Notes under the pieces: generated by a model
Database searches by the model: none
What the model was told of the DNA's origin: nothing
Seen by the model: only the letters and a program-made list of their open reading frames with translations
Part shown: positions 1 to 10,117 of the stretch, piece after piece
Position numbering within the stretch: the stretch's first letter is position 1
How the letters are laid out: every line of letters begins with the position of its first letter
Made by a program: the position numbers and the translations under genes
Origin: Mesorhizobium shangrilense
GTDB lineage: Bacteria > Pseudomonadota > Alphaproteobacteria > Rhizobiales > Rhizobiaceae
Assembly: GCF_040537815.1 (NCBI RefSeq)
Contig: NZ_JBEWSZ010000005.1
Coordinates: 124,001 to 188,000 of the forward strand
Length of the DNA stretch: 64,000 nt
Direction: 5' to 3'

Positions 1-2
1 AC

Positions 3-929
3 GTTGTGCTCAATCTCGCATCCGGCGTCTATGGCAAGGGCTTTGGCTATTGGGCGAAACGCTATTCGCCGCATCTGCTCGAAATCGAAGTGCCCTACAA
101 CGAGGCCATCGACCCGCAGTCGGTCGCCGATATGCTGAAGGCGCATCCGGAAATCACCATCGTATCCGTCTGCCACCATGATACGCCGTCGGGTACGATC
201 AACCCGATCGATGCCATCGGCGCGCTGGTCTCGGCGCATGGCGCCTATCTGATCGTCGACGCGGTTTCTTCCTTCGGCGGCATGAAGACGCATCCCGAGG
301 ACTGCAGGGCCGACATCTATGTGACCGGCCCCGGCAAGTGCCTGGGAGCGCCGCCGGCGCTGACGATCATGGGCGTCAGCGAGCGCGCCTGGGCCAAGAT
401 GAAAGCCAACAAGGCAGCACCCCGCGCGTCGGTGTTGAGCATCGTCGACTGGGAAAATGCCTGGTCGCGGGACAAGCCGTTTCCGTTCACGCCATCGGTG
501 GCCGAGGTGAACGGTCTCGATGTCGCGCTCGACCTCTATCTGAACGAAGGCCCCGAGGCCGTGTGGGCGCGCCACGCGCTGACGGCAAAAGCCATGCGTG
601 CGGGCGTCGTCGGCATGGGCCTGTCGATATGGGCCGCCAATGACAAGATCGCGTCGCCGAGCACGACGGCCGTGCGCACGCCCGACGGCGTCGACGAGAA
701 GGCGCTGAGGATCGCGGCGCGTGCCCGCTACGGCGTGGTGTTCTCGTCGGGCCGCGGCGAGACATTGGGCAAGCTGACGCGCGTCGGCCATATGGGGCCG
801 ACGGCGCAGCCGATCTATGCGATCGCGGCACTGACGGCGCTTGGCGGCGCCATGAATGCGGCCGGACAGAAGCTGGCGGTCGGCAAGGGCATCGACGCGG
901 CGCTGGCCGTCATCGACGCCGACGCCTGA
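3..929 (+). CDS. ppaT: Pyridoxamine-pyruvate transaminase, 3' part (5' end outside window)
   Basis: A PLP-dependent class V aminotransferase that converts pyridoxamine and pyruvate to pyridoxal and L-alanine in vitamin B6 degradation. The reading frame is already open at the left edge, so the gene starts upstream; the GTG at 6 is internal. By comparison with the roughly 393-residue M. loti enzyme as remembered, about 85 N-terminal residues are missing. The PLP lysine is visible in TGPGKCLG (codon at 336-338), which maps to Lys197 of the M. loti protein. The aspartate of IVDAVSS fits the pyridine-nitrogen contact of this fold. It is followed 38 bp later by pyridoxal 4-dehydrogenase, which uses its product. 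The resemblance to the M. loti protein is recalled, not searched. Confidence 0.9.
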   Translation, partial: VVLNLASGVYGKGFGYWAKRYSPHLLEIEVPYNEAIDPQSVADMLKAHPEITIVSVCHHDTPSGTINPIDAIGALVSAHGAYLIVDAVSSFGGMKTHPEDCRADIYVTGPGKCLGAPPALTIMGVSERAWAKMKANKAAPRASVLSIVDWENAWSRDKPFPFTPSVAEVNGLDVALDLYLNEGPEAVWARHALTAKAMRAGVVGMGLSIWAANDKIASPSTTAVRTPDGVDEKALRIAARARYGVVFSSGRGETLGKLTRVGHMGPTAQPIYAIAALTALGGAMNAAGQKLAVGKGIDAALAVIDADA

Positions 930-955
930 ACAGACATCATCAGATTGCGCATTGA

Positions 956-1714
<759 letters not shown>

Positions 1715-1724
1715 GCAGGATCGA

Positions 1725-2525
1725 TCATACCACTCGTTCCGGTCGCCGTGGCCTCTCTTGCATCTCATGACGCCAGAGATAGGCAACGGCGCCCAACACC
1801 ATCAAGGCCAGCGCGAACCACGTCACCGCGTAGACGAGATGGCTGTTGTGAAACGAGACGACCGTCAGGCCGCCGACCGGCCATCCGCCCGGATTGGGCG
1901 TCGCGCCGGCATCGATGAAGTAGGGGGCGACCTGCGCGATGCCCAGTGTCGTGGCGATGGCCTGGACATCGCGCGAATACCAGCGGTTACCAGCCGGATC
2001 GTTGTTGCGCAGGAAGCCGCCCTTCGGTTCCGTCATACGCAGCAAGCCGTGAATTTCATTGTGGTCGCCTGAGGGCTTGCCGGCCAGACGGGTCGCCGGA
2101 TCACGCTTGTCCGGCGACACGAAGCCCCTGTTCACCAGCACCGTGAAACCATCATCCGTGCGGAACGGCACCATCACCCAGAAGCCGCCGCCGAGATCGC
2201 TCACCGCCTGAACCAGGGTCTCGCGATCGTCGAGAAAACGGCCCGGCACGACAAGCCGGCGATATTCATCATCCGCCGCGTTGACCGCAGCCCAGTCCGC
2301 GGGGCCTGGGGCGGCCACGGGCGCCGCCTGCAGGCGATGTTCGACACGGTCGATCAGGTCGAGCTTCCAGACGCGGCGCTCCAGCTGCCAGATTCCAAGC
2401 GCTGAAAAACCGGCGACGCCGATGGCACCGCATAGGGTGAGCACGAGCAGCTTCCATTTCGAACGCGGAGCCTTTCGGCTGTCGCCTCTATCGGAACGCG
2501 GTCGCGCCTGCGCCTCTTCGTGCAA
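1725..2525 (-). CDS. SURF1 family oxidase assembly protein
   Basis: A 266-residue inner-membrane protein of the SURF1/Shy1 family, which helps insert haem into haem-copper oxidases. It has the family layout: one transmembrane helix near residues 25-45, a periplasmic domain, and a second helix near 235-255. The segment FSALGIWQLERRVWK just after helix 1 is the family hallmark (GxWQLxR). It is the last gene of the cyo operon, starting 11 bp after the cyoD stop, which suggests it serves this oxidase. Confidence 0.88.
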   Translation of the reverse strand: MHEEAQARPRSDRGDSRKAPRSKWKLLVLTLCGAIGVAGFSALGIWQLERRVWKLDLIDRVEHRLQAAPVAAPGPADWAAVNAADDEYRRLVVPGRFLDDRETLVQAVSDLGGGFWVMVPFRTDDGFTVLVNRGFVSPDKRDPATRLAGKPSGDHNEIHGLLRMTEPKGGFLRNNDPAGNRWYSRDVQAIATTLGIAQVAPYFIDAGATPNPGGWPVGGLTVVSFHNSHLVYAVTWFALALMVLGAVAYLWRHEMQERPRRPERVV

Positions 2526-2536
2526 GGCTGACCCTC

Positions 2537-2917
2537 TCAGGGCATCTGGCTCATGTCGTGGCCGGGCATCATGTTGACGTTGAGGTGGTACATGACCCAG
2601 AGCGAACCTGTCAGCGCGATCACCACCAGGATGAGGGTGAAGATCAGCGCCATCATGGTCCAGCCGCTTTCCGACCGTGTGTTCATATGCAGGAAGAACA
2701 CCATGTGGACGACGATCTGCACCACCGCGAAGGCCATGATGGCGATCGCCGAGGCCATCTGGTTGCCCAGCGCATTGGTCATGACCAGCCAGAAGGGAAT
2801 GGCCGTCAGCACCACCGACAGGCCGAAGCCCGTCAGATAGCCGCGTAGCGAGCCGTGATCGACGCCATGATGCGCGTGGCCGTTTTCGTTGGTGTCGGCG
2901 TGATGTCCGGCGCTCAT
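2537..2917 (-). CDS. cyoD: Cytochrome o ubiquinol oxidase subunit IV
   Basis: A 126-residue small membrane subunit of the quinol oxidase with three predicted helices after a His-rich N-terminus (GHHADTNENGHAHHG). The ATG at 2917 was chosen because it overlaps the cyoC stop as ATGA, the same junction as between cyoB and cyoC; the longer open frame runs into cyoC in another frame. CyoD is thought to help assemble the copper site in subunit I. Fourth gene of cyoABCD-surf1. Confidence 0.9.
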   Translation of the reverse strand: MSAGHHADTNENGHAHHGVDHGSLRGYLTGFGLSVVLTAIPFWLVMTNALGNQMASAIAIMAFAVVQIVVHMVFFLHMNTRSESGWTMMALIFTLILVVIALTGSLWVMYHLNVNMMPGHDMSQMP

Positions 2918-3549
2918 CGCAACATTCCCATCAGGTAGACGAAGGTGAAGACGCCGATCCAGATGACGTCGAGGAAGTGCCAGAACATGCTGAGGCACAT
3001 CAGGCGCCGCTGGTTCGCGGCGATCAGCCCGTGCCTGGAGACCTGGACCATCAGCACCACCAGCCAGACGAGGCCGAAGGTGACGTGCAGGCCGTGCGTT
3101 CCCACCAGCGCGAAGAAGGACGACAGGAAGCCGCTGCGCTGCGGTGTCGCGCCTTCGTGGATGAAATGCGCGAATTCGTAGAGTTCGATGCCGAGGAAGG
3201 CGAGGCCGAACAGGCCGGTGACCACCAGCCAGAACTGCATGGACCGCACACGTCCCTTCGCCATCTCCAGCATGGCGAAGCCGTAGGTGATCGAGGACAG
3301 GAGCAGCATGGTGGTGTTGAGCGCGACCAGCGGAAGATCGAACAGGTCCTTTGGCGCCGGCCCGGCGGCGTAATTGCCGCCGAGAACGCCATAGACCGCG
3401 AACAGCATTGCGAAGATGAGGCAGTCGCTCATCAGATAGATCCAGAAGCCGAGCATGGTGCTGCTGCCGCTCTCGGCATGCCCGTGGTCGTCCTCCAGAT
3501 GGAAGATCGTGTCGTCGATCACAGTGTCAGCGTGTGCCATGATGCTCAT
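2914..3549 (-). CDS. cyoC: Cytochrome o ubiquinol oxidase subunit III
   Basis: A 211-residue COX3-family membrane subunit with five predicted helices. [16 protein letters not shown] and the ending [20 protein letters not shown] are typical of the family. The start at 3549 overlaps the cyoB stop (ATGA); an in-frame ATG at 3540 is possible. The long upstream extension of this frame is antisense-like noise within cyoB and is not part of the gene. The start of cyoD overlaps its stop, indicating tight translational coupling. Confidence 0.93.
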   Translation of the reverse strand: MSIMAHADTVIDDTIFHLEDDHGHAESGSSTMLGFWIYLMSDCLIFAMLFAVYGVLGGNYAAGPAPKDLFDLPLVALNTTMLLLSSITYGFAMLEMAKGRVRSMQFWLVVTGLFGLAFLGIELYEFAHFIHEGATPQRSGFLSSFFALVGTHGLHVTFGLVWLVVLMVQVSRHGLIAANQRRLMCLSMFWHFLDVIWIGVFTFVYLMGMLR

Positions 3550-5558
3550 ATCGCTTGGGCGTTGGCCGCGAGCAGGCGTGTCCGCTCGTCCTCGACATGC
3601 GTGACGTCGCTGGACGGAATGTGGAAGTCCCGGTCGTAGTTGAAGGTATGCGCGATGGCGTAGCCGATCAGGGCGATGAAGCTCACGATCGCCAGCCACC
3701 AGATGTACCAGATGAGCGCCACGGCAAGCACCACGCTCAACCCCGCCAGGATCACGCCGGCTCCGGTGTTGCGGGGCATGTGGATGTCGCGGAAGCCTGT
3801 CAGAGGACGCTGGTAGCCGCGCCTCTTCATGTCCGCCCACGCGTCGAGATCATGGACAACCGGCGTGAAGGCGAAATTGTAGGCCGGCGGCGGCGACGAC
3901 GTCGCCCATTCGAGCGTGCGCCCGTCCCACGGATCGCCGGTGTCGTCACGAAGCTGCTCGCGCCGCCGCACGCTGACGAAGATCTGGATGAGGAAGGACA
4001 CGATGCCGAGCAGGATCAGGAAAGCGCCGAAGGCGGCGATGATGAACCAGATCTGCAGCGAGGGATCATCGAAGGTGCGCAGCCTTCGCGTCACGCCCAT
4101 CAGGCCGAGGATATAGAGCGGCATGAAGGCGAACCAGAAGCCAAGGACCCAGAACCAGAAGGACAGCTTTCCCCAGAATGGATCGAGCCGGAAACCGAAG
4201 GCCTTGGGGAACCAGTAGCTGATACCGGCAAACAGGCCGAACAGCACGCCGCCGATGATGACGTTGTGGAAATGTGCGACCAGGAACAGGCTGTTGTGGA
4301 GCACGAAGTCGGCCGGCGGAACCGCGAGCATCACACCGGTCATGCCGCCAACCACGAAGGTCAGCATGAAGGCAACCGTCCACATCATCGGCAGTTCGAA
4401 GCGGATGCGCCCCCGGTACATGGTGAACAGCCAGTTGAATATCTTGGCGCCCGTCGGGATGGAGATGATCATCGTGGTGATGCCGAAGAACGAGTTGACG
4501 CTCGCTCCCGACCCCATGGTGAAGAAGTGGTGCAGCCAGACCAGGTAGGACAGGATGGTGATGACGACGGTTGCGTAGACCATCGAGGTATAGCCGAAGA
4601 GCCGCTTGCCGCAGAAGGTCGAGGTGACTTCGGAGAATATGCCGAAGGCCGGCAGGATCAGGATGTAGACCTCGGGGTGGCCCCAGATCCAGATCAGGTT
4701 CACATACATCATCGGGTTGCCGCCGAAGTCGTTCGTGAAGAAGTTGGTGCCGACATAGCGGTCGAGCGACAGCAGCGCCAGCACCGCCGTCAGCACCGGG
4801 AAGGCGGCGACGATGAGCACGTTGGTGCAGAGCGCGGTCCAGGTGAAGATCGGCATTCTCATCATCGACATGCCGGGAGCGCGCATCTTGACGATGGTGC
4901 AGACGAGATTCACGCCCGACAGCAGAGTGCCGACGCCCGCCACCTGCAGTGCCCAGATATAATAGTCGACGCCGACATCGGGACTGTAGCCGATGCCCGA
5001 CAGCGGCGGATAGGCCAGCCAGCCGGTGCGGGCGAATTCGCCGACGAACAGCGACATCATGACGATGACCGCGCCGCCGGCGGTCATCCAGAAGCTGAAA
5101 TTGTTGAGGAACGGGAACGACACGTCGCGCGCGCCGATCTGCAGCGGGACGACGAAATTCATCAGGCCGGTGACCAGGGGCATCGCCACGAAGAAGATCA
5201 TGATCACGCCATGCGCGGTGAAGATCTGGTCGTAGTGATGCGAGTTGAGGTAGCCCTCGGAGCCGCCGAAGGCCATTGCCTGCTGGAGGCGCATCATGAT
5301 GGCGTCGCTGAAGCCGCGCAGCAGCATGATGATGCCGAGCACCATGTACATGACGCCGATACGCTTGTGGTCGACGCTGGTGAACCACTCGCGCCAGAGA
5401 TAGCCCCAGAGCTTGAAATAGGTCAGGACGCCGAGAAGGGCGATGCCGCCAAGTGCTACGACAGCGAAAGTCACGACCACGATGGGCTCGTGAAGCGGGA
5501 GCGACTCGAGCGTCAACCGGCCGAAGATCGCCTTGAGAAGTGCGGGATTGTCGAACAT
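3546..5558 (-). CDS. cyoB: Cytochrome o ubiquinol oxidase subunit I
   Basis: The 670-residue catalytic subunit of a bo3-type quinol oxidase, which reduces O2 to water and pumps protons. All six metal ligands are present: His116 and His431 for the low-spin haem, His429 for the high-spin haem, and His294, His343 and His344 for CuB. Tyr298 of HPEVY is the cross-linked tyrosine. These lie exactly 10 residues after the E. coli CyoB positions. Length matches the family (663 in E. coli). It starts 15 bp after cyoA and shares an ATGA overlap with cyoC. Confidence 0.97.
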   Translation of the reverse strand: MFDNPALLKAIFGRLTLESLPLHEPIVVVTFAVVALGGIALLGVLTYFKLWGYLWREWFTSVDHKRIGVMYMVLGIIMLLRGFSDAIMMRLQQAMAFGGSEGYLNSHHYDQIFTAHGVIMIFFVAMPLVTGLMNFVVPLQIGARDVSFPFLNNFSFWMTAGGAVIVMMSLFVGEFARTGWLAYPPLSGIGYSPDVGVDYYIWALQVAGVGTLLSGVNLVCTIVKMRAPGMSMMRMPIFTWTALCTNVLIVAAFPVLTAVLALLSLDRYVGTNFFTNDFGGNPMMYVNLIWIWGHPEVYILILPAFGIFSEVTSTFCGKRLFGYTSMVYATVVITILSYLVWLHHFFTMGSGASVNSFFGITTMIISIPTGAKIFNWLFTMYRGRIRFELPMMWTVAFMLTFVVGGMTGVMLAVPPADFVLHNSLFLVAHFHNVIIGGVLFGLFAGISYWFPKAFGFRLDPFWGKLSFWFWVLGFWFAFMPLYILGLMGVTRRLRTFDDPSLQIWFIIAAFGAFLILLGIVSFLIQIFVSVRRREQLRDDTGDPWDGRTLEWATSSPPPAYNFAFTPVVHDLDAWADMKRRGYQRPLTGFRDIHMPRNTGAGVILAGLSVVLAVALIWYIWWLAIVSFIALIGYAIAHTFNYDRDFHIPSSDVTHVEDERTRLLAANAQAI

Positions 5559-5573
5559 GTCTTGCGTGGCGCC

Positions 5574-6743
5574 TCAGGAGTTGGAGGGCGAGCGAACCGT
5601 GCCGGTTGCTTGGGGGGACGGCAGTCGGATCGACAGGGGCATTGGCCGTTGCAGGCCGGCGCCGAGGATCGGGGTCGAGGTCATAGGCACAGCGGGTGGC
5701 GCCGCGTTCGAAGCCGCCAGTGCTTCCTCGGTCGTGCATATGCTGGCGACATAGGATGGCGCGGGGCCGAATATCGTGCCGCGGCGCGCGAACTTGTCGT
5801 AGAGCAGCGGCAGGGTGTTGCGGACGCCGGCCAGGCCGAGCCCGCCCTTGGCGTCGATCTGTGACATCTCGCTCATGCACATCTTGCCGGGCTCGACGCA
5901 CATGTTGAGGATCGCCTTGTAGAGGTCGGAATCCACTGCAGCGTAGCGACGCACCGGTTGCTTCTCGCTGGGTTGTTCGAGCTGCAGATAATTGGTCCGG
6001 TCGAGCTTGCCGCCGCCCTGCTTCGCCTTGGCTATCCACGTCTGGAAGTCGGCATCGCTCAGCCCATGGAACGCGAAGTGCATTCCCGAGAAGCCGGCGC
6101 CGCTATAGTTGGCGGAGAACCCTTCATAGTCGCCGGCCTTGTTTATGACCGCGTGCAGCTTGGTTTCCATGCCTGGCATCGCGTAGATCTGGCCGGCCAG
6201 AGCGGGGATGTAGAAGGAATTCATCACCGAGGCGGAGGTGATGCGGAAGCTGATCGGCCGATCGACGGGTGCCGCCATCTCGTTGACCAGGGCGACGCCA
6301 TATTCCGGGTAGATGAACAGCCATTTCCAGTCCAGCGCCACGACCTCGACCTCAAGCGGACGCACGTCCGGCGCCAGCGGCTTGTCGGAGGCGACACGTC
6401 CGATCGGACGATAGGGGTCGAGCAGATGCGTGCCCATCCAGGTCACGGCGCCCAGACAGATGATGATCAGCAGAGGCACGGCCCAGATGACCAGCTCGAG
6501 ATGGGTCGAGTGGTCCCAATCCGGCTCGTAGCGCGCTTCGCGGTTGGACTGGCGGTATCGCCAGGCAAAGAATATGGTGAGGGCCATCACCGGTATGATG
6601 ACGATCAGCATCAGTGCCGTGGACACCACCAAAAGGTCGCGCTGCTGAGCGGCCACATCGCCGGCGGGGTTCATGACGACCATGCTGCAGGAGCCGAGCG
6701 ACGCCAGCAAGGGCAGCAGGAAAAGGGTACGGAGACGGTTCAA
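5574..6743 (-). CDS. cyoA: Cytochrome o ubiquinol oxidase subunit II
   Basis: A 389-residue lipoprotein subunit of the quinol oxidase. The N-terminus has a lipobox (LGSC, Cys19), followed by two membrane helices near 35-55 and 80-105 and a periplasmic cupredoxin-like domain with no CuA ligand set, as expected for a quinol rather than a cytochrome c oxidase. It is longer than E. coli CyoA (315), with about 70 extra C-terminal residues rich in Pro, Ser and Ala; that tail is of unknown role. First gene of the operon, with the promoter region between 6744 and 6924. Confidence 0.93.
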   Translation of the reverse strand: MNRLRTLFLLPLLASLGSCSMVVMNPAGDVAAQQRDLLVVSTALMLIVIIPVMALTIFFAWRYRQSNREARYEPDWDHSTHLELVIWAVPLLIIICLGAVTWMGTHLLDPYRPIGRVASDKPLAPDVRPLEVEVVALDWKWLFIYPEYGVALVNEMAAPVDRPISFRITSASVMNSFYIPALAGQIYAMPGMETKLHAVINKAGDYEGFSANYSGAGFSGMHFAFHGLSDADFQTWIAKAKQGGGKLDRTNYLQLEQPSEKQPVRRYAAVDSDLYKAILNMCVEPGKMCMSEMSQIDAKGGLGLAGVRNTLPLLYDKFARRGTIFGPAPSYVASICTTEEALAASNAAPPAVPMTSTPILGAGLQRPMPLSIRLPSPQATGTVRSPSNS

Positions 6744-6795
6744 TTTATGACCTGTCGGTTGTTCCCCCGAGTGCTAGCTGCACTGCAGCAATGAA

Positions 6796-6833
6796 GGCAT
6801 TGGACAATTTGTCCAATGCCGCGATGACGCGGC
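6796..6833. promoter_or_regulatory. Operator-like palindromes between cyoA and the MFS-regulator operon
   Basis: The 181-bp divergent intergenic region holds a perfect inverted repeat with 12-bp arms around a single central T at 6796-6820 (core TTGGACAATTTGTCCAA). It is followed directly by a second dyad, GCCGCGATGACGCGGC, at 6818-6833. The first looks like a dimeric regulator site. The second has GCCGC/GCGGC half-sites loosely like the GC-rich boxes bound by RegA/PrrA. There is no T-run, so a terminator is unlikely. Binding of the RegA-like protein encoded at 9547 is inference. Confidence 0.6.
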
Positions 6834-6924
6834 AACCGCCATCAAAGCGTCTGGCCCGCGCATATGGCAAGCGATCGCATGCGAATGCGAGGGGAGTCAT
6901 GCCTCCCGGGCAACGGAGAATGCT

Positions 6925-8238
6925 GTGAGCCCAACTTCGAAGATCGAAGCCGACGCAAGACGGATCAATGCGCGTCATCATGAGGTGAGGCCGGGCGAAA
7001 TCGCCGTCGGGGTCATCATCGGGCGCACATCCGAGTTCTTTGACTTCTTTGTCTACGCGATCGCTTCCGTCATCGTTTTTCCCAAGCTCGTATTCCCCTA
7101 TGCCGACCCGCTGACGGGGACGCTCTACTCCTTCGGGATATTCGCGCTTGCCTTCATCGCGCGGCCAATCGGGACGACGATCTTCATCGAGGTCGACCGC
7201 GCCTTCGGGCGCAGTGCCAGGCTCACCATCGCGCTGTTCCTGCTGGGTACCTCCACCGTGGCGATCGCCTTCGTGCCTGGTTACGAGAATATCGGCTCGG
7301 CTTCGGCCTGGCTTCTGGTGATGTTCCGTATCGGCCAGGGATTGGCGCTGGGTGGAACGTGGGACGGTCTTGCCTCGCTGCTGGCGCTGAATGCGCCGGA
7401 AAACCGCCGCGGCTGGTATGCGATGATCCCGCAGCTCGGTGCACCGCTCGGTCTCATCGTCGCCAGCGCCCTGTTTGCATACTTTGTCGGCAATCTGTCG
7501 GCGGAAGACTTCTTCAGCTGGGGCTGGCGCTACCCGTTCTTCGTCGCCTTCGCCATCAATGTCGTGGCGCTGTTCGCGCGCCTGCGTATCGTCATGGCGC
7601 CTGAATACACGAAGCTGTTCGAAGGTCAGGAACTGGAGCCGACCTCGGTGAGCGAGACATTGCGCGCGGAAGGGCGCACCGTGGTGCTTGGTGCCTTCGC
7701 GCCGCTGGCAAGCTTTGCGCTGTTCCACATGGTCACGGTGTTTCCGCTGTCCTGGATCTTCCTGTTCACGCGCGAAGCGCCGGCACGGTTCCTGGTCATC
7801 GAGACGATCGGGGCCTTCTTCGGTCTGGCCGCAATCGCGATCTCGGGCCTTGTCGCCGACCGGATCGGACGCTGGCCCCTGCTCGGCGGTTCCGCCGTGG
7901 CCATCGCCGTGTTCAGCGGCTTCGCGCCGCAGCTGCTCGACGGCGGTTTCGTCGGAGAGTCCATCTTCATGGTGCTGGGCTTCGTTCTGCTCGGCCTGTC
8001 ATTCGGTCAGTCTTCCGGTGCGCTCGCCTCCAATTTTTCCAGGACCTATCGCTATACCGGCGCTGCACTGACCTCGGATCTCGCCTGGCTGTTCGGCGCT
8101 GGCTTCGCGCCCATCGTCGCCCTGTTCCTGTCCGCCCATTTCGGGTTGATATCGTCGGGCGCCTATCTGTTGTCGGGAGCGGCCTGCACGCTTCTGGCAC
8201 TCAGGCTCAGCCAGCGCCTGGATCGTACGACCGCCTGA
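6925..8238 (+). CDS. MFS transporter, metabolite:H+ symporter-like
   Basis: A 437-residue major facilitator with about 12 hydrophobic segments. The segment SWGWRYPFF near residue 198 and the short cytoplasmic loops resemble the metabolite:H+ symporter branch (PcaK/ProP/KgtP-like); the substrate cannot be read from the sequence. The start is GTG at 6925. It is the first gene of a three-gene operon, ending 5 bp before the sensor kinase, and is divergent from the cyo operon. The grouping suggests a transported compound linked to respiratory state, which is inference. Confidence 0.78.
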   Translation: MSPTSKIEADARRINARHHEVRPGEIAVGVIIGRTSEFFDFFVYAIASVIVFPKLVFPYADPLTGTLYSFGIFALAFIARPIGTTIFIEVDRAFGRSARLTIALFLLGTSTVAIAFVPGYENIGSASAWLLVMFRIGQGLALGGTWDGLASLLALNAPENRRGWYAMIPQLGAPLGLIVASALFAYFVGNLSAEDFFSWGWRYPFFVAFAINVVALFARLRIVMAPEYTKLFEGQELEPTSVSETLRAEGRTVVLGAFAPLASFALFHMVTVFPLSWIFLFTREAPARFLVIETIGAFFGLAAIAISGLVADRIGRWPLLGGSAVAIAVFSGFAPQLLDGGFVGESIFMVLGFVLLGLSFGQSSGALASNFSRTYRYTGAALTSDLAWLFGAGFAPIVALFLSAHFGLISSGAYLLSGAACTLLALRLSQRLDRTTA

Positions 8239-8243
8239 GTGGC

Positions 8244-9557
8244 ATGCTCAGCCATGGCCCAGGACCTGCCGGCCGCATGACCCTGCACGACAAGACCAAC
8301 AAGCAGAATTTCCTGCTTCTGATCCAGTTGCGCTGGATCGCGGTCGGCGGTCAGATCGTGACGATCCTGTTTGTTCGCTACGCGCTTGGCATCGGCCTGC
8401 CGCTGATCCCGATGGCGGTGGTGATCCTGCTGCTGATCGCGCTCAACATCGCCAGCCTGCGCCGGCATGCCAGCCAGGACGCGATCACCAACACCGAGAT
8501 ATTCCTCGGCCTTCTGCTCGACGTCGCCGCCTTGACGGTCCAGCTCTATCTGAGCGGCGGCGCGTCCAACCCCTTCATTTCGCTTTACCTGCTCCAGGTC
8601 ATCCTGGGCGCGGTGCTGCTGGAGACGTGGTCGGTCTGGGCGCTGGTATTCATCGCCAGCGCGTGCTTCATCGCGCTGACCACCTTCTACCGCGAGATCA
8701 GCCTGCCGCATACGCATGACGCCGGGCTGTTCAGCCTTCACATCCAGGGCATGTTCATCTGCTTCGTGCTGGCGGCAACGCTTCTGGTGCTGTTCATCAC
8801 CAGGGTCCAGCACAACATTCGAACCCGTGACGCCCATCTTGCGGATTTGCGCCAGCAATCGGCGGAAGAGGATCATATCGTTCGGATGGGCCTGCTCGCC
8901 TCGGGTGCCGCGCATGAACTTGGCACGCCGCTCGCCACGCTTTCGGTCATCCTCAACGATTGGCAGCGCATGCCAAGCCTCAAGGCCGATCCGGAGATGG
9001 CACAGGAAATCCAGGTGATGCAGGGCCAGCTGGACCGCTGCAAGAAGATCGTCTCGGGTATCCTGATGTCGTCGGGCGAGTTGCGCGGCGAGGGAACCGT
9101 TCGCACCTCCGTTGATGCCTTCCTGGCGGAACTGGTGGCCGAATGGAAGGTGACACGGCTGCCGCAAGATTTCGAATACACCAAGCGCTTCGGCACCAAT
9201 CAGGAGATCGTGTCAGATCCTGCGCTCAAGCAAGTGATGTTCAATGTGCTGGACAATGCGCTCGAAGCGTCGCCTCTATGGGTCGGGCTGATCGTCAGCC
9301 GCCGTGCGGACAGTCTCATCGTCGAAGTCGTCGACGCGGGGCCGGGATTTGAAGAAGCCATGCTTGCTGAATTCGGCAAGCCTTACAGTTCGACCAAGAA
9401 CCGGCCCGGCAGCGGGCTTGGCCTGTTCCTTGTCGTCAACGTCATCCGCAAGCTGGGGGGTACCGTCACCGTAAGGAACAGATCCGAGGGGGGAGCTTCG
9501 GTCACGTTGCATCTGCCGCTGGCTGCTCTGTCTCCAGGAGGGCACAATGCCGACTAA
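8244..9557 (+). CDS. RegB/ActS/RoxS-like redox sensor histidine kinase
   Basis: A 437-residue membrane histidine kinase with about six N-terminal helices. It carries the quinone-site heptapeptide GGxxNPF (GGASNPF, 105-111), an H-box with His224 in AAHELGTPLATLS, and a cysteine at 266 (QLDRCKK) matching the redox-active Cys265 of Rhodobacter RegB. The C-terminal HATPase has the GSGLGLFL loop. Known RegB proteins sense the quinone pool and global redox state. It sits beside the cyo oxidase and upstream of its response regulator, with an 11-bp overlap. ATG 8244 is taken; ATG 8277 is an alternative. It may be a second RegB-type system besides ActS, which cannot be checked here. Confidence 0.88.
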   Translation: MLSHGPGPAGRMTLHDKTNKQNFLLLIQLRWIAVGGQIVTILFVRYALGIGLPLIPMAVVILLLIALNIASLRRHASQDAITNTEIFLGLLLDVAALTVQLYLSGGASNPFISLYLLQVILGAVLLETWSVWALVFIASACFIALTTFYREISLPHTHDAGLFSLHIQGMFICFVLAATLLVLFITRVQHNIRTRDAHLADLRQQSAEEDHIVRMGLLASGAAHELGTPLATLSVILNDWQRMPSLKADPEMAQEIQVMQGQLDRCKKIVSGILMSSGELRGEGTVRTSVDAFLAELVAEWKVTRLPQDFEYTKRFGTNQEIVSDPALKQVMFNVLDNALEASPLWVGLIVSRRADSLIVEVVDAGPGFEEAMLAEFGKPYSSTKNRPGSGLGLFLVVNVIRKLGGTVTVRNRSEGGASVTLHLPLAALSPGGHNAD

Positions 9558-10080
9558 ACGCTCGCTCTTGATTGTCGAGGATGACATCGCCTTTGCAAAC
9601 GCGCTGCGCCGGTCTTTCGAACGACGTGACTATGATACGCATACCTGCCAGAGCGTCGACTGCGTGCTTGCGCTGATCGGCACGGTCGCGTTCCGATATG
9701 CTGTCGTCGATCTCAAGCTTGCCGGCGGTTCGGGCCTCGAATGCGTCAAGGCGCTGCATGAGCACGATCCTGACATGCGGATCGTGGTGCTCACCGGCTT
9801 TGCCAGCATCGCCACGGCTGTCGAGGCGATAAAGCTCGGCGCCTGCCAGTATCTCGCCAAGCCCGCCAACACCGACGACATCGAGGCTGCCTTCGGCCAG
9901 GTCGAGGGTGATGCGTCGGTGCCGCTCACCGAACGGCCGACGTCGATCAAGAACCTCGAATGGGAGCGCATTCACGAGACGCTGGTCGACACCGACTTCA
10001 ACATCTCGGAGACGGCGCGGCGGCTGGGCATGCATCGGCGAACGCTGGCGCGGAAGCTCGAAAAGAGGCGCGTGAAGTAA
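9547..10080 (+). CDS. RegA/ActR/RoxR-like response regulator
   Basis: A 177-residue response regulator with a receiver domain (EDD acid pocket at 11-13, phospho-Asp55, KP near 106) and a C-terminal Fis-type helix-turn-helix (ETARRLGMHRRTLARKL). This is the RegA/PrrA/ActR architecture. The usual poly-proline hinge between the domains is absent; the linker reads VPLTERPTS. The Shine-Dalgarno AGGAGG at about 9537 lies inside the kinase gene, and the start overlaps that gene's end, so the two are coupled. A likely target is the nearby cyo promoter, by analogy with RegA/RoxR control of oxidases. Confidence 0.88.
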   Translation: MPTKRSLLIVEDDIAFANALRRSFERRDYDTHTCQSVDCVLALIGTVAFRYAVVDLKLAGGSGLECVKALHEHDPDMRIVVLTGFASIATAVEAIKLGACQYLAKPANTDDIEAAFGQVEGDASVPLTERPTSIKNLEWERIHETLVDTDFNISETARRLGMHRRTLARKLEKRRVK

Positions 10081-10117
10081 GCGCGATGTGACGTGGACCA
10101 CCAGATCCGGTTGACCG

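Noticed and set aside
3555..5864. 769-residue plus-strand open frame
   Set aside because: It is antisense to cyoB, which has every haem and copper ligand. The predicted protein is His/Asp/Arg-rich low-complexity sequence, typical of GC-rich shadow frames.
4066..6039. 657-residue minus-strand open frame
   Set aside because: It overlaps cyoB and cyoA in another frame and reads as Arg/His-rich noise.
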